Notes: a model not told the origin generated them from the sequence alone. A stretch of DNA of 64,000 nt from Cytophagales bacterium (GCA_004294445.1 REAZ01000009.1:1-64000); one strand, 5' to 3'. Positions 17,144 through 26,271 are shown, numbered from the stretch's first letter. Translations and numbers: made by a program.

Positions 17144-17977
17144 ATGAAGAAACATATTTTTATTCACATTGCTTTGGTATCCATAGCACTGTCTTTATTC
17201 ACAAGTTGCACAAGTACCAAAGATTACAATTCTCTCAAGAGCAAAGTAGCGGCAGAAGCCGACAAAAACCAGAAATTGCTTGCTGAAAATCAGAAGTTAA
17301 AAAAGACAGTAAGCGAGCAAGAAAATGGCGTTGCTTTTATGAAGTCCGAAAATATTGTCCTCAAAGATGAGTTAAAAAAACTCAAGGCAGATTTGGAAAA
17401 TGCACAAAGACGATTAGACGAAAAGTTGCAAGGGGCTATCCAACAAAAAGAAGCACAATGGCAAGAAGCAAAATACCAAGTAGCCAAAACCGCCGCCAAA
17501 GAAAGCTACCTAAGCAGAGAAGAACAAAATGTTTTTTATTATCTCAACTTAGCGCGCATGAACCCACCGCTATTTGCAGAAACTTTTTTAGATAAGTTTA
17601 TGCAAGAAAATGAGTACCATAACAATCCGAGTACTCGTTCTCTTTTTAACGAGCTAATGAATTTGCAACCCTTATCACTCGTAAAGCCCAGCAAAAAAAT
17701 GTTTGATTTAGCCCTATGCCATTCTACAGAATCAGGCAAAACAGGCTATACAGGACATGAGCGAGTGAAAAGATGCGAGAAAGGCTATAAAGCAGAGTGT
17801 TGTTATTACGGAGATGATGCCTATTCGGGCTTGAAAATAGTATTGCAACTTTTGATAGATGAAGATATTAAAACATTGGATAACAGGAAAGTATGCTTAG
17901 GAGAATATGCCGAATTAGGTGTTTCTATTCAGTTGCACAAAACAAACTCCTACGGTGCAGTATTGGATTTCCAATAG
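17144..17977 (+). CDS. Lipoprotein with coiled coil and CAP (SCP/PR1) domain
   Basis: 277 residues. A lipoprotein signal peptide ends in the lipobox LFTSC with the modified cysteine at 22. Residues about 30-115 form a K/E/L/Q-rich coiled coil. From about 125 a CAP-superfamily domain follows: LSREEQNVFYYLNLARMNPP (the NxxR helix), LALCHSTESGKTGYTGHERV, and a closing strand region GVSIQLHKTNSYGAVLDF. It would be tethered to a membrane facing the periplasm or surface, perhaps binding cell-wall or lipid ligands. The coiled coil between anchor and domain suggests a stalk. Function unproven. Confidence 0.75.
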   Translation: MKKHIFIHIALVSIALSLFTSCTSTKDYNSLKSKVAAEADKNQKLLAENQKLKKTVSEQENGVAFMKSENIVLKDELKKLKADLENAQRRLDEKLQGAIQQKEAQWQEAKYQVAKTAAKESYLSREEQNVFYYLNLARMNPPLFAETFLDKFMQENEYHNNPSTRSLFNELMNLQPLSLVKPSKKMFDLALCHSTESGKTGYTGHERVKRCEKGYKAECCYYGDDAYSGLKIVLQLLIDEDIKTLDNRKVCLGEYAELGVSIQLHKTNSYGAVLDFQ

Positions 17978-18013
17978 TTCTTGTAAATTTGTGCTGTTTC
18001 TAATCACAGCAAA

Positions 18014-19075
18014 TTGATAGCATTTATATTTTTCCTATTATTTATTCCTTTTTTTGCCCTCGTAGGTGTCTATGCAGAGCGAAAAATAGCTGCTTTTATC
18101 CAAGACCGCTTAGGTCCGATGGAAGTGGGCAAGTATGGCTTTTTGCAAACTTTTGCGGATATTCTTAAGCTACTTCAAAAAGAGGACATTGTCCCCCTTT
18201 TAGCTGATAGGAAACTGTTTCTCTTTGCCCCCTTTTTGGTCTATGCTTCAGTATTTGCGGGCTTCGCTGTCATTCCTCTTACAAACGCTTTGGTAGGCTC
18301 GCAAGCTGATGTAGGCGTATTCTATCTGCTCACTTTTGTATCTTTGGACATCATAGGCTTGCTTATGGCGGGCTGGGGGGCAAACAACAAATTTGCTATG
18401 TACGGTGCTATCCGCTCCGTAGCACAGATTATTTCTTATGAAATTCCATTGGGCTTATCCGTCATCTGCGTAATAATTACTACTCAAACGCTTGATTTGC
18501 AAGAAATTAGTTTCCAACAAGGCATTTTAAATAATACTGATGAAAAAAGCTATCTATTGGGCTTGGCGTGGGTAGAAGTTACAAATTGGGGGGGCTTTTT
18601 TACTTGGAATATCTTTCGAATGCCCGTCTTGTTTTTTGCTTTCGTTGTTTTTTTTATTGCGAGTTTGGCGGAGTGCAATCGTACCCCCTTTGACTTGCCA
18701 GAGGCGGAATCCGAATTAGTTGCTGGTTTCCAAACCGAATATTCAGGTATGCGGTGGGCTTTTTTGATGCTTGCCGAGTACGGTATGATGCTCTTAGTGA
18801 GTTTTTTAGCAAGTATTTTATTTTTGGGCAGTTGGAATACTCCTTTGCCAAACTTATGGGCATTGAAGTTAGCCACTTATACTACAGGCTTTGCTTGGGG
18901 CATTTTTTGGCTGTTTGCCAAAGCTTTTGTACTTATTTTTCTTCAGATGTGGATTCGCTGGACGTATCCAAGATTGAGAGTTGACCAGCTGATGACACTT
19001 TGTTGGAAATATCTTACACCTTTTAGTTTAATTCTGCTTATATTGTGCGCAATATGGCGATTGACGTTAATCTAA
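18014..19075 (+). CDS. nuoH: NADH-quinone oxidoreductase subunit H
   Basis: 353 residues starting at TTG 18014. There is no ATG before conserved sequence, and the frame is closed upstream at 17984. Conserved features are AERKIAAFIQDRLGP near residue 21, FADILKLLQKEDIVP near 46, and NRTPFDLPEAESELVAGF near 220. There are eight or more membrane helices. NuoH forms part of the quinone-binding cavity of respiratory complex I. No other nuo gene is visible in the window, so it is detached from the usual operon. The TTG start and long hydrophobic N-terminus imply weak or coupled initiation. Confidence 0.93.
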   Translation: MIAFIFFLLFIPFFALVGVYAERKIAAFIQDRLGPMEVGKYGFLQTFADILKLLQKEDIVPLLADRKLFLFAPFLVYASVFAGFAVIPLTNALVGSQADVGVFYLLTFVSLDIIGLLMAGWGANNKFAMYGAIRSVAQIISYEIPLGLSVICVIITTQTLDLQEISFQQGILNNTDEKSYLLGLAWVEVTNWGGFFTWNIFRMPVLFFAFVVFFIASLAECNRTPFDLPEAESELVAGFQTEYSGMRWAFLMLAEYGMMLLVSFLASILFLGSWNTPLPNLWALKLATYTTGFAWGIFWLFAKAFVLIFLQMWIRWTYPRLRVDQLMTLCWKYLTPFSLILLILCAIWRLTLI

Positions 19076-19110
19076 AAAAACAAGCATATCCCCCCCAAAT
19101 AAATAGTAGT

Positions 19111-20508
19111 ATGAAAAAAATAACAATAAGGATTATCGCTAAAATTATCCTCATCATTATTGGTGTAATGGCACTTTATAGCCTCTATGGTTATATAAAT
19201 AATTTGTACCAACAAGACTTTTTTAGCCATATACTTGACTCTGCCAACTCGCTACTCGCACAGCAAGCATACGATTTCACTTTTACCAACGAACTTTTGA
19301 CGATGTATCGACAAAGTTTGGGAGGTTCTATTTTTTATACCTGCCTTTTTGTTAGTTGCCTACTTGTGTTTATTTTCCTGCGTTTTAAAAGTACAGAAAC
19401 TTTTTTATGGACTATTTCTTGGGTGCTTACTGCTACCTTTTCTGTAGCTACTTTGGCTATTTGCGGAGTAGCGATTCGCTATGCTTCCAACCATGACCTC
19501 AAAAAAATTATTAGTAGTAAAGAAGACCTAAGTGATTTTTTGCGTGTTGCAAGCCAATCTCCTTCGGATAGCAGTTATGCACCTCCTGTTTTCATAAAAA
19601 CGGGACTTTTTATCCAAAGTATGCAATTTAATAGTGCTAATGATGTGGTAGTTACTTGCTATATTTGGCAGAAGTACGACCGCAAACAACTCCAAGATAC
19701 TACTCTTCATATAGGCTTTGTACTCCCCGAAGCTACTGCCGTCAACATCAGTCATGCCTATACTAAAGAATACAAAGATTTTATAGTGTACGGATGGGAC
19801 GTGGAAACTACTATTCGTGAAACCTTCAGTTATAAGAATTATCCTTTTGATTTTCAGAATGTATGGGTGAGAATGTGGCATAAAGATTTTGAGAAAAACA
19901 TTGTCCTTATCCCTGACTTGGATGCGTATAAGCAGGTACATCCCGATGCAAAAATGGGGATAGAAGAACATATTGTACTGCCAGGTTGGGAAATTACGCA
20001 GAGTTTTTTTGGCTATATGTACAATGACTACAATGCCAACTTTGGAATACCCGACTACGTAGGTTTGGATGCTTTTCCCGAACTCTATTACTGCATATTG
20101 GTAAAGCGGTTTGTCCTTACAACCTTTATTTCAGAACTTCTGCCTATTCTTACTATTCTATTTATTCTGTTTGTGTGCGTGAGCATAGCCCATGACGAGG
20201 CTTCTGACGATTTTTTCAAGTTCAACGTCATGGAGTTACTAAGCCTTGCAACGGCAATCGTGTTTGTAATTATCTTACTCCAAGTGGACTTGCGCCGCAA
20301 AATTTCTTCGAGCGAAGTCCTATATATCGAGTATTATTATTTTATGCTCTATGCTGTTATTTTTGGAATTCTCTTTGACTACATTATGCTCAATAGGTTC
20401 AAGCACTTCAAAATCATACAGTATGGAGATAATATTCTGATAAAAGTAGGCTTGCTTCCATTGTGTACAGGGTTCATTCTTTGCGTTACCTATATCACTT
20501 TCACATAG
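19111..20508 (+). CDS. Candidate pentameric ligand-gated-channel-like membrane protein
   Basis: 465 residues from ATG 19111; an in-frame ATG at 19045 would overlap nuoH. Hydrophobic helices lie near 5-25, 72-91 and 98-120. A beta-rich extracytoplasmic domain spans about 160-330, and four helices follow at about 334-360, 373-391, 401-428 and 443-462. The beta domain carries YPFDFQ at 244-249, like the FPFDxQ/YPFDxQ signature of Cys-loop-type channels. It also has PGWEI at 291-295 and RFVLTTF leading into the first helix, whose ELLP sequence matches the family's conserved M1 proline. Domain order and the four-helix C-terminus agree with prokaryotic pLGICs. The three extra N-terminal helices are unusual. 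Confidence 0.6.
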   Translation: MKKITIRIIAKIILIIIGVMALYSLYGYINNLYQQDFFSHILDSANSLLAQQAYDFTFTNELLTMYRQSLGGSIFYTCLFVSCLLVFIFLRFKSTETFLWTISWVLTATFSVATLAICGVAIRYASNHDLKKIISSKEDLSDFLRVASQSPSDSSYAPPVFIKTGLFIQSMQFNSANDVVVTCYIWQKYDRKQLQDTTLHIGFVLPEATAVNISHAYTKEYKDFIVYGWDVETTIRETFSYKNYPFDFQNVWVRMWHKDFEKNIVLIPDLDAYKQVHPDAKMGIEEHIVLPGWEITQSFFGYMYNDYNANFGIPDYVGLDAFPELYYCILVKRFVLTTFISELLPILTILFILFVCVSIAHDEASDDFFKFNVMELLSLATAIVFVIILLQVDLRRKISSSEVLYIEYYYFMLYAVIFGILFDYIMLNRFKHFKIIQYGDNILIKVGLLPLCTGFILCVTYITFT

Positions 20509-20621
20509 ATTGGGGTAAAAAAAGCAAGTACAAAAAACTTTGATACTTTAATTGAACTTATTACTCAAATTAATGTTTTTTGAATATACACAATCCAATT
20601 TAACAAAAAATTAAAAATAAA

Positions 20622-20942
20622 ATGGCAAAGACAATTGTAGCAACTGACAAGACATTTGACGAGATTATCGCTTCTGATAAGCCTGTACTGATAGATTTTT
20701 GGGCTGAGTGGTGTGGACCTTGCCGCATGGTAGGCCCTGTGGTAGAGGAATTGGCTGCTGATTATGACGGGAAAGCTGTAGTTGCGAAAGTAGATGTGGA
20801 TAGCAATCCAGAAATCTCTGTTAAGTATGGCATCCGCAGTATTCCGACTCTGATGTTCTTCAAAAACGGGCAAATGGTCGACAAAATTATCGGAGCTACT
20901 ACTAAAAACGTATTGGCGAAAAAATTAGAAGCTCAAATGTAA
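20622..20942 (+). CDS. trxA: Thioredoxin
   Basis: 106 residues, typical thioredoxin length. It has the redox motif WCGPC with cysteines at 31 and 34, preceded by LIDFWAE and followed by GIRSIPTLMFF with the cis-proline, and GATTKN near the C-terminus. It reduces disulfides in cytosolic proteins, with electrons from thioredoxin reductase (not in the window). A strong terminator follows, so it is probably a single-gene transcript. Confidence 0.97.
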   Translation: MAKTIVATDKTFDEIIASDKPVLIDFWAEWCGPCRMVGPVVEELAADYDGKAVVAKVDVDSNPEISVKYGIRSIPTLMFFKNGQMVDKIIGATTKNVLAKKLEAQM

Positions 20943-20962
20943 TTTTCAGAAATATATTTTCA

Positions 20963-20998
20963 AAACGCTTGTAGGTAGCTCCCGCAAGCGTTTTTTTA
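20963..20998 (+). terminator. Rho-independent terminator after trxA
   Basis: AAACGCTTG and CAAGCGTTT pair around a 13-base loop and are followed by a T run. Confidence 0.85.
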
Positions 20999-21004
20999 TT
21001 TCTC

Positions 21005-22048
21005 TTACTTCTTTCCCAGGGTAATCATGCCATCATTACTAATTTTCATCGGCACTTCAGGCAAATCTGTTTTCATTAGGTTACGAATCACCTCAATCAC
21101 ACGCTTTTGCCCATCTATCTGCACGCCTCCTGGGGCAGGCTGGATAATCGGTGTAACCTGTGCTTTGAAAAACTTACCGCTTTTATCTGTAAACACTTTG
21201 ACAATCGGGGCTAAACCACTTACCCCCGAAAGACTAAACTGTCTATAAGTGCAAAAGTTGCCCAAGCTGTAGGCTATAAAACGGTCTTTGTAAACTTCCA
21301 TTGCCCTTGTAACGTGGGGTCCGTGTCCAAAAACTATATCCGCACCTACATCTATTAATTTGTGGGCAAAGTCATAGACATTCCCTCTATTTTCACCATA
21401 AAAAGTTTCTGTTTTGCGAGTAATGTGCTGATGCTTTGCCCCTTCTGCCCCTCCATGAAAAGAAACAATGACAATATCTACCTTTGCTTCCAACTCTTTT
21501 ACCAATTTGATAGCATTAGGTAAATCATTGATATTCAGCGTACCATTATTTGGTGCAAAAGCGACCAAGCCAAATTTTACACCCTCTTTCTCGAAAGTTA
21601 CCGTAGGGCAAGAAGTAAGCCCTGCATAGTACAAGCCTTTTTCTTTCAATACTTTTACTGCATTTTTTTTCCCTTCTTCCCCGAAATCGCCTACATGATT
21701 ATTGGCAATACTCATCACATCAAAACCTGCGGTAATAAGATTATCGAGGAGGTGTTCGGACATACGAAAGGCATAGCAAATGCTTGGGTCTGAGCATTTT
21801 TTTACCGTACCTCCGCTATTCAGCACCGTACCTTCTAAGTTACCAAAAGTAACAGTTGCATTTTTCAAAATATCGTTTACTTCCTTCATCAGGTCTTTGC
21901 CTTTGTTGGGAGGAAGGTAAGATTCCGAAGGGTAGTTGGAGCCGAGCATCATGTCGCCAACGCCAATGACTGTAACGGTGTCTGTCTGGCTAAACGACTG
22001 ATAATGAAATACTAATAATAAAGCAATGGAAAGACATAATTGTTTCAT
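21005..22048 (-). CDS. CapA family protein (poly-gamma-glutamate/capsule type)
   Basis: 347 residues from the ATG at 22048, chosen because a signal peptide (MKQLCLSIALLLVFHYQSFS) begins there; the 22072 start adds an unconserved leader. The metallophosphatase-like CapA fold is shown by VIGVGDMMLGSNYP near residue 28, FGNLEGTVL near 70, SIANNHVGDFGEEG near 110, VSFHGGAEG near 180, and DIVFGHGPHVTRAMEVY near 220. CapA proteins take part in poly-gamma-glutamate or capsule synthesis, but most homologues are uncharacterised. It is expected to be periplasmic. No capB or capC is nearby. Confidence 0.85.
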   Translation of the reverse strand: MKQLCLSIALLLVFHYQSFSQTDTVTVIGVGDMMLGSNYPSESYLPPNKGKDLMKEVNDILKNATVTFGNLEGTVLNSGGTVKKCSDPSICYAFRMSEHLLDNLITAGFDVMSIANNHVGDFGEEGKKNAVKVLKEKGLYYAGLTSCPTVTFEKEGVKFGLVAFAPNNGTLNINDLPNAIKLVKELEAKVDIVIVSFHGGAEGAKHQHITRKTETFYGENRGNVYDFAHKLIDVGADIVFGHGPHVTRAMEVYKDRFIAYSLGNFCTYRQFSLSGVSGLAPIVKVFTDKSGKFFKAQVTPIIQPAPGGVQIDGQKRVIEVIRNLMKTDLPEVPMKISNDGMITLGKK

Positions 22049-22068
22049 TTCTGTTGATGTGAGTATAT

Positions 22069-22107
22069 GCAAAACAGCCGTTCTTTTCTCAAAAACGGCT
22101 GTTTTGC
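22069..22107 (-). terminator. Hairpin terminator downstream of clpP
   Basis: GCAAAACAGCCGTT and AACGGCTGTTTTGC form a perfect 14-bp stem with an 11-base loop. It lies about 20 bases past the clpP stop and just before the capA start. It has no long T tract, but the stem is very stable. Confidence 0.75.
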
Positions 22108-22127
22108 GGTTATCTATTTATTTTCTA

Positions 22128-22721
22128 CTAAAAAGTGGTCATTACACCATCTACGATGCCATAAGCTACCGATTCTTCGGAGTTCATCCAATAATCGCGG
22201 TTCATGTCTTTCATCACTTTTTCATAGGACTGATTACAGTTTTCAGCCAATACTTTTGCTCCTAATTCTTTGATTTTCAAGATTTCTCTTGTCGCAATTT
22301 CTATATCGGCAGAAGTTCCTTGCGCTCCGCCGCTTGGCTGATGAATCATCACCCTTGCATACGGATAAACGAATCTCCTCCCCTTTGCGCCCGCAGAAAG
22401 CAAGATAGAACCCATCGAAGCTGCCAATCCCATACAAACCGTAGAAACGGGAGAAGTTATCGCCTTCATTACGTCATAGATAGCAAAGCCCGAAGTAACC
22501 ATGCCGCCAGGACTATTGATGTAGAGCGTAATTTCTTTGCCCGGATTTTCAAGTTCTAAGTAAAAAAGCCTGTCAATGACGTGCTTGGCAGAGGCATCAT
22601 CTACTACGCCCCAAAGGAAAATTTTTCTTTCGTCCAAAAGTCGCTTTTCAATAGCGGGAGAGCCAGCAATTTTTTCTGGCGGTGCTTCTGGTGTGTCTTC
22701 GGAATTATTTTTGAAATTCAT
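22128..22721 (-). CDS. clpP: ATP-dependent Clp protease proteolytic subunit
   Basis: 197 residues. The catalytic triad can be placed: Ser102 in GLAASMGS, His127 in MIHQPSGG, and Asp176 in NRDYW. The INSPGG oxyanion-loop motif is at 69-73. The N-terminus begins with about 25 acidic/proline-rich residues that could be a propeptide. ClpP forms a two-ring chamber that degrades proteins fed by ClpX or ClpA/C. No clpX or tig is adjacent, so this may be a secondary ClpP copy in this genome. Confidence 0.93.
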   Translation of the reverse strand: MNFKNNSEDTPEAPPEKIAGSPAIEKRLLDERKIFLWGVVDDASAKHVIDRLFYLELENPGKEITLYINSPGGMVTSGFAIYDVMKAITSPVSTVCMGLAASMGSILLSAGAKGRRFVYPYARVMIHQPSGGAQGTSADIEIATREILKIKELGAKVLAENCNQSYEKVMKDMNRDYWMNSEESVAYGIVDGVMTTF

Positions 22722-22890
22722 GTTTTTTTATTTGATGTATCTATTTTTGGTCAAAAAAGCTCATTTGTTACAAAAATGAGTATTTACAAATCTTAAGCCT
22801 TAAAATATACAATGACAAATTGACAGCGATTTATTACCATTTGCCCTCGACAAAAATACAATAAATTATTTTAATGGTTTTGAAAATACT

Positions 22891-22898
22891 TACTTTTG
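22891..22898 (+). promoter_or_regulatory. -7 box TACTTTTG
   Basis: It matches TAnnTTTG and lies 31 bases upstream of the ATG at 22930. No -33 element is evident at the right distance. Confidence 0.5.
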
Positions 22899-22929
22899 TA
22901 AAAGTATTTTATCACCAATTGATAACCCG

Positions 22930-24633
22930 ATGGAAAACAAATTTTTAGAACTTACCCGCGCCCAAGAATCTCGTGCCGCTATCGAGAAACTCTACATAGA
23001 GATGCGTCATCTCTTCAATCGTGGCTTTTATAAGCCCGCAGGCATCTCTGGCAGAGAGGTCAGCAAAGCCCTGCTCACACTTCGTCCCGAAATTTACGGC
23101 TCTATCAACGACCCTGCTAAAGTGGAGTTAGAAGGCTTAGTGTATGTGATAGACCGCCTGCCCAAGGGCATAGAGGAGTGCCGCTACATCAAATTGGTGT
23201 CCGAAGAGGGATACTACAGCTCCGAATTTGATACCATCATTCCCCCAAAAAGAAAAAGAAATTGCTACAGAATAGACAAGGAGCAGATGTTCATGGAAAT
23301 CACAAGAGGGAGAAGCGAAATATATGACATTCTGACACATCTCACTTTCCTGTTCATAGAAGCCGACAAAATAAAGCGGAGAGCCGCAGATGAAAAAGGC
23401 AGAGAAACAAGGGAATGGAAAAAACTTTCAGAAATAATAACCAACGGCTTTGATGCTGACGACACGAGCCGCGAAGTCGCTTTTACCTACCTAAGCACAA
23501 TTCTGGGACGCACTTTCGAAGAAACCAAATATGCCCACAACCGATTGGAAGACAACAGACAAAGCAATAATGGACTTTTTCACGTAGTTTATTGGTTGGG
23601 GAAAATTGCCTTAGACGAGGAAAGAGAGGAAAAAGACAGGGAAATTAGCTTTACTTCTGCCCTCCGAGAGCGAATAGGGCATCATATCTACGGAGAAATT
23701 TGGGCTTGGAATATCAAACAATTATTGGCTGAAAAAGGCTTGCTCAACCGTCCTATTCATATCATCAGTGCCAATTTGCACAGCGTTTTGAATAGCTTGT
23801 TTGCATATAGTGCCTTAAAAGACGTATTTAAGGAAAAAAAACTTGACGAAATAGCCGCTGAACTTAGCCGCCCACAAAATAAAGCCCTGATGGAGGAAAT
23901 AGAGGAGTATGCCGACCAGCATGGAATGTACGTGCTTCACGACCACACAGGAACTAATATTACGGTGCAGATTTTTGATACGGCAAAAATTGATATAAAA
24001 ACACTACACCCTGATATTCAATATGATGAAAGCTATTTGAAAGATGCAAAGCCCGTTATTTTTGTGATGGATTATGCCTTCGGAGAGCAAGCTTATGAGG
24101 TAATGGACGAGCTACTCAAACCTTATAATTTTAACGAGGAAAACCATCACCTAAACGTAGCATCTATCGCTATTATGGGGAAAGCTGGAATTTTGACAGG
24201 GGAAAAAGGAGATTTGATGATACCTAACGCCCACGTTTTTGAGGGGACTGCCGATAACTATCCTTTTGAAAATGACTGCAAAAAAGCTGATTTTGCAGGC
24301 AACGGACTCAATGTCTATGAGGGGGCTATGATTACCGTTTTGGGTACTTCTTTGCAAAACAGAGATGTACTTTCTTACTTCAAAAACTCCTCTTGGGACG
24401 CTATAGGTTTAGAAATGGAAGGGGCGCATTACCAAAAAGCAATTCAGGCTGCCTCCCAAATCCGCAAGAATATTTCCAAAGATGTCGTTTTGCGCTATGC
24501 TTACTATGCCTCTGATAATCCGCTTATTACGGGAAGTACGCTTGCTTCGGGTAGCTTGGGAATGGTTGGCGTAAAGCCAACTTACCTCATTACTATTCAG
24601 TTTTTAAACCAAATTTTGAAAGGCAGAAAATAG
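22930..24633 (+). CDS. DUF6909-like conserved Bacteroidota protein
   Basis: 567 residues, soluble, with no signal peptide. The N-terminal half is charged and helical, with a conserved-looking start (RAAIEKLYIEMRHLFNRGFY) and HLTFLFIEADKIKRR. The C-terminal part has the look of a nucleoside phosphorylase/MTA-nucleosidase fold: IPNAHVFEGTADNYPF near residue 430, AIGLEMEGAHY near 495 (compare the MEMEG motif), and a closing helix. I place it tentatively in the DUF6909 group. Whether it hydrolyses a nucleotide is not established. It has its own promoter box and is monocistronic. Confidence 0.65.
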   Translation: MENKFLELTRAQESRAAIEKLYIEMRHLFNRGFYKPAGISGREVSKALLTLRPEIYGSINDPAKVELEGLVYVIDRLPKGIEECRYIKLVSEEGYYSSEFDTIIPPKRKRNCYRIDKEQMFMEITRGRSEIYDILTHLTFLFIEADKIKRRAADEKGRETREWKKLSEIITNGFDADDTSREVAFTYLSTILGRTFEETKYAHNRLEDNRQSNNGLFHVVYWLGKIALDEEREEKDREISFTSALRERIGHHIYGEIWAWNIKQLLAEKGLLNRPIHIISANLHSVLNSLFAYSALKDVFKEKKLDEIAAELSRPQNKALMEEIEEYADQHGMYVLHDHTGTNITVQIFDTAKIDIKTLHPDIQYDESYLKDAKPVIFVMDYAFGEQAYEVMDELLKPYNFNEENHHLNVASIAIMGKAGILTGEKGDLMIPNAHVFEGTADNYPFENDCKKADFAGNGLNVYEGAMITVLGTSLQNRDVLSYFKNSSWDAIGLEMEGAHYQKAIQAASQIRKNISKDVVLRYAYYASDNPLITGSTLASGSLGMVGVKPTYLITIQFLNQILKGRK

Positions 24634-24641
24634 ATTTTTTA

Positions 24642-24680
24642 CCCTTTTGCAGGTCTTAGCGTGGCGCAGGTGCAAAAGGG
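24642..24680. repeat. Inverted repeat after the DUF6909-like gene
   Basis: CCCTTTTGCA and TGCAAAAGGG pair perfectly over 10 bases around a 19-base loop. A related word, TGCACCTGCAAAAAGGG, occurs at 26815-26831. It may act as a terminator or be part of a dispersed repeat. Confidence 0.5.
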
Positions 24681-24860
24681 GGATTTGGTGAGTTGTACTT
24701 AACAGCCAATAAAGGGATAAAAATGTAATTGCGTTTATACATATATTTTTAAGTTTACGGTTTATTTTTTAGGTTGATTATTAAGAATTTATGTATGAAA
24801 AACATATAGTTTCATTTAACAACATCTATTGGTTTGTATAAATAGAGATTAAAGAAGCGT

Positions 24861-25433
24861 TTAACCCAATAATATAGCTAAAAGCAACCAATAAGCGATA
24901 ATAATTCCTATAATTATATTTCTTTGTGTTTTTGTAATTTCTTTATTACTAAAGGTAGAAAAAATACCTAAAAAGCCAAGCAAAAATAAAAAAGGCACAA
25001 GTGCTAATTTGATATGCTTTCTGTTGTTATTAATTGTCTTTATATCAATATATTCTGTATCTTTTTTCCTTAATCCATATATTTCTATAAATCCTTGTGT
25101 TGTATCTTTATTTACTTGATTAGTAAGGACTTTTATATATACTTTATCCCACAGCCTAATATTTTTCTTTAATTTTATAGTATCTAATGCGATATGTGAA
25201 AAATTTTTAATTAAATACATTTTTCCATCTTCAAAATGAACGAAAATAGTATTTTTATCAATTATTTTCAATGGATATTGTAGTATAATTTCTTGTTCTA
25301 AAAAATCCGTGCTATTTAGTTCTCTGAGATTATACCAACCAAAAATAGATAACGCAATAAAACCAAGAGATATTATTAAATACAATATTTTTTTTGAAAA
25401 AGTAAAAAAAGTTTTTATATTATTCATTATCAT
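24861..25433 (-). CDS. Hypothetical membrane protein
   Basis: 190 residues. One helix lies near 15-32, then an extracytoplasmic beta-rich domain of about 105 residues, then two helices near 145-160 and 172-189. Low-complexity K/I/N-rich codon use reflects very high A+T. The layout resembles DUF3592-type membrane proteins, but no diagnostic motif is present. The neighbouring plus-strand gene at 25712 encodes a protein of the same general type. Function unknown. Confidence 0.5.
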   Translation of the reverse strand: MIMNNIKTFFTFSKKILYLIISLGFIALSIFGWYNLRELNSTDFLEQEIILQYPLKIIDKNTIFVHFEDGKMYLIKNFSHIALDTIKLKKNIRLWDKVYIKVLTNQVNKDTTQGFIEIYGLRKKDTEYIDIKTINNNRKHIKLALVPFLFLLGFLGIFSTFSNKEITKTQRNIIIGIIIAYWLLLAILLG

Positions 25434-25483
25434 TGTTTTGCAGTAGTTTATTTTTGCTTTTCACGTGATGATTAATCAATTAT

Positions 25484-25663
25484 GTGTGTGTTATTACACT
25501 CATCACTAAGCAAACAAAAGAATTTAGCACCCCAAATAACGGAACAAAAAGCCAAAGAAAATGCAAGAACTTGGTAGGAACTTACGCATTTTTCTATTAC
25601 AGAGACGGGAAAGTGAGGGAATTTATTTTTGGGAACAACAGAAATAAAACTTTCTCTAATTGA
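25484..25663 (+). pseudogene. Short remnant ORF related to 26853-26921
   Basis: A GTG-initiated frame of 59 codons ending at TGA 25661-25663. Its middle, NNGTKSQRKCKNLVGTYAFF, is matched by NNGMKEPNCKNLVGIYLFF encoded at 26862-26915, and the nucleotide similarity continues for about 95 bases. It is probably the tail of a vanished gene, duplicated on both sides of the small-gene pair 25712-26802. No family recognised. Confidence 0.35.
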
Positions 25664-25711
25664 ACCTCGTTAATATCCTCAATTTAATTTTTAGAAACAA
25701 GTATAATAATT

Positions 25712-26239
25712 ATGATTGAGCAATTGAGTGAAGAAGATAATAAAAAAATTGATGTATGGAAAAAAGGAGATAGAAGTGAATTAAAGTTTATTCTTTTTAT
25801 TGCAGGAATGGTAATTTTTGTAGTTTTGGTAGCTGGTTCGAAGTGGTTAGTTGATGGATTTAGTTATAGAGTAAAGGTAGGTGTTTTATATGTTCCTATT
25901 ATGTCAATTACCTTCCTCATTTTTTACTACTTAAAAAAATGCTGGTATTATGGATTACCCCTTTTTGGTAATTCACCAGAAAGCCCAGAACTCACTGCTT
26001 ACAAAGAAAAAGTAGATATTGATATAGATAGAAATTTCAAAATGGTGGATAAAGTCTTTATTTTATCTAAAACACGAAAAAAAGGCAGATATTCTATCAG
26101 ATTTACAAATGGATTAGTTTTAGAAGATTCATGGCTTTCTACTTATAATATTTTATTAGATGATTTGACGAATAAGACTCCCTTAGAAATAGAATATTTG
26201 CCCAAAAGTAAGCACATTTTGAATATCAGGAAGCTGTAA
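25712..26239 (+). CDS. Hypothetical membrane protein
   Basis: 175 residues. A charged N-terminus is followed by two helices at about 28-48 and 60-80, then a soluble C-terminal domain of about 90 residues that looks beta-rich (KGRYSIRFTNGLVLEDSW). This resembles small membrane proteins whose cytosolic domain carries an SH3-like barrel. Very A+T-rich, like its neighbours. It probably forms an operon with the next gene, whose likely start is 32 bases downstream. Function unknown. Confidence 0.5.
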   Translation: MIEQLSEEDNKKIDVWKKGDRSELKFILFIAGMVIFVVLVAGSKWLVDGFSYRVKVGVLYVPIMSITFLIFYYLKKCWYYGLPLFGNSPESPELTAYKEKVDIDIDRNFKMVDKVFILSKTRKKGRYSIRFTNGLVLEDSWLSTYNILLDDLTNKTPLEIEYLPKSKHILNIRKL

Positions 26240-26271
26240 GTTAGTTGAGTTTTAAATACTTAAAACCCCAC

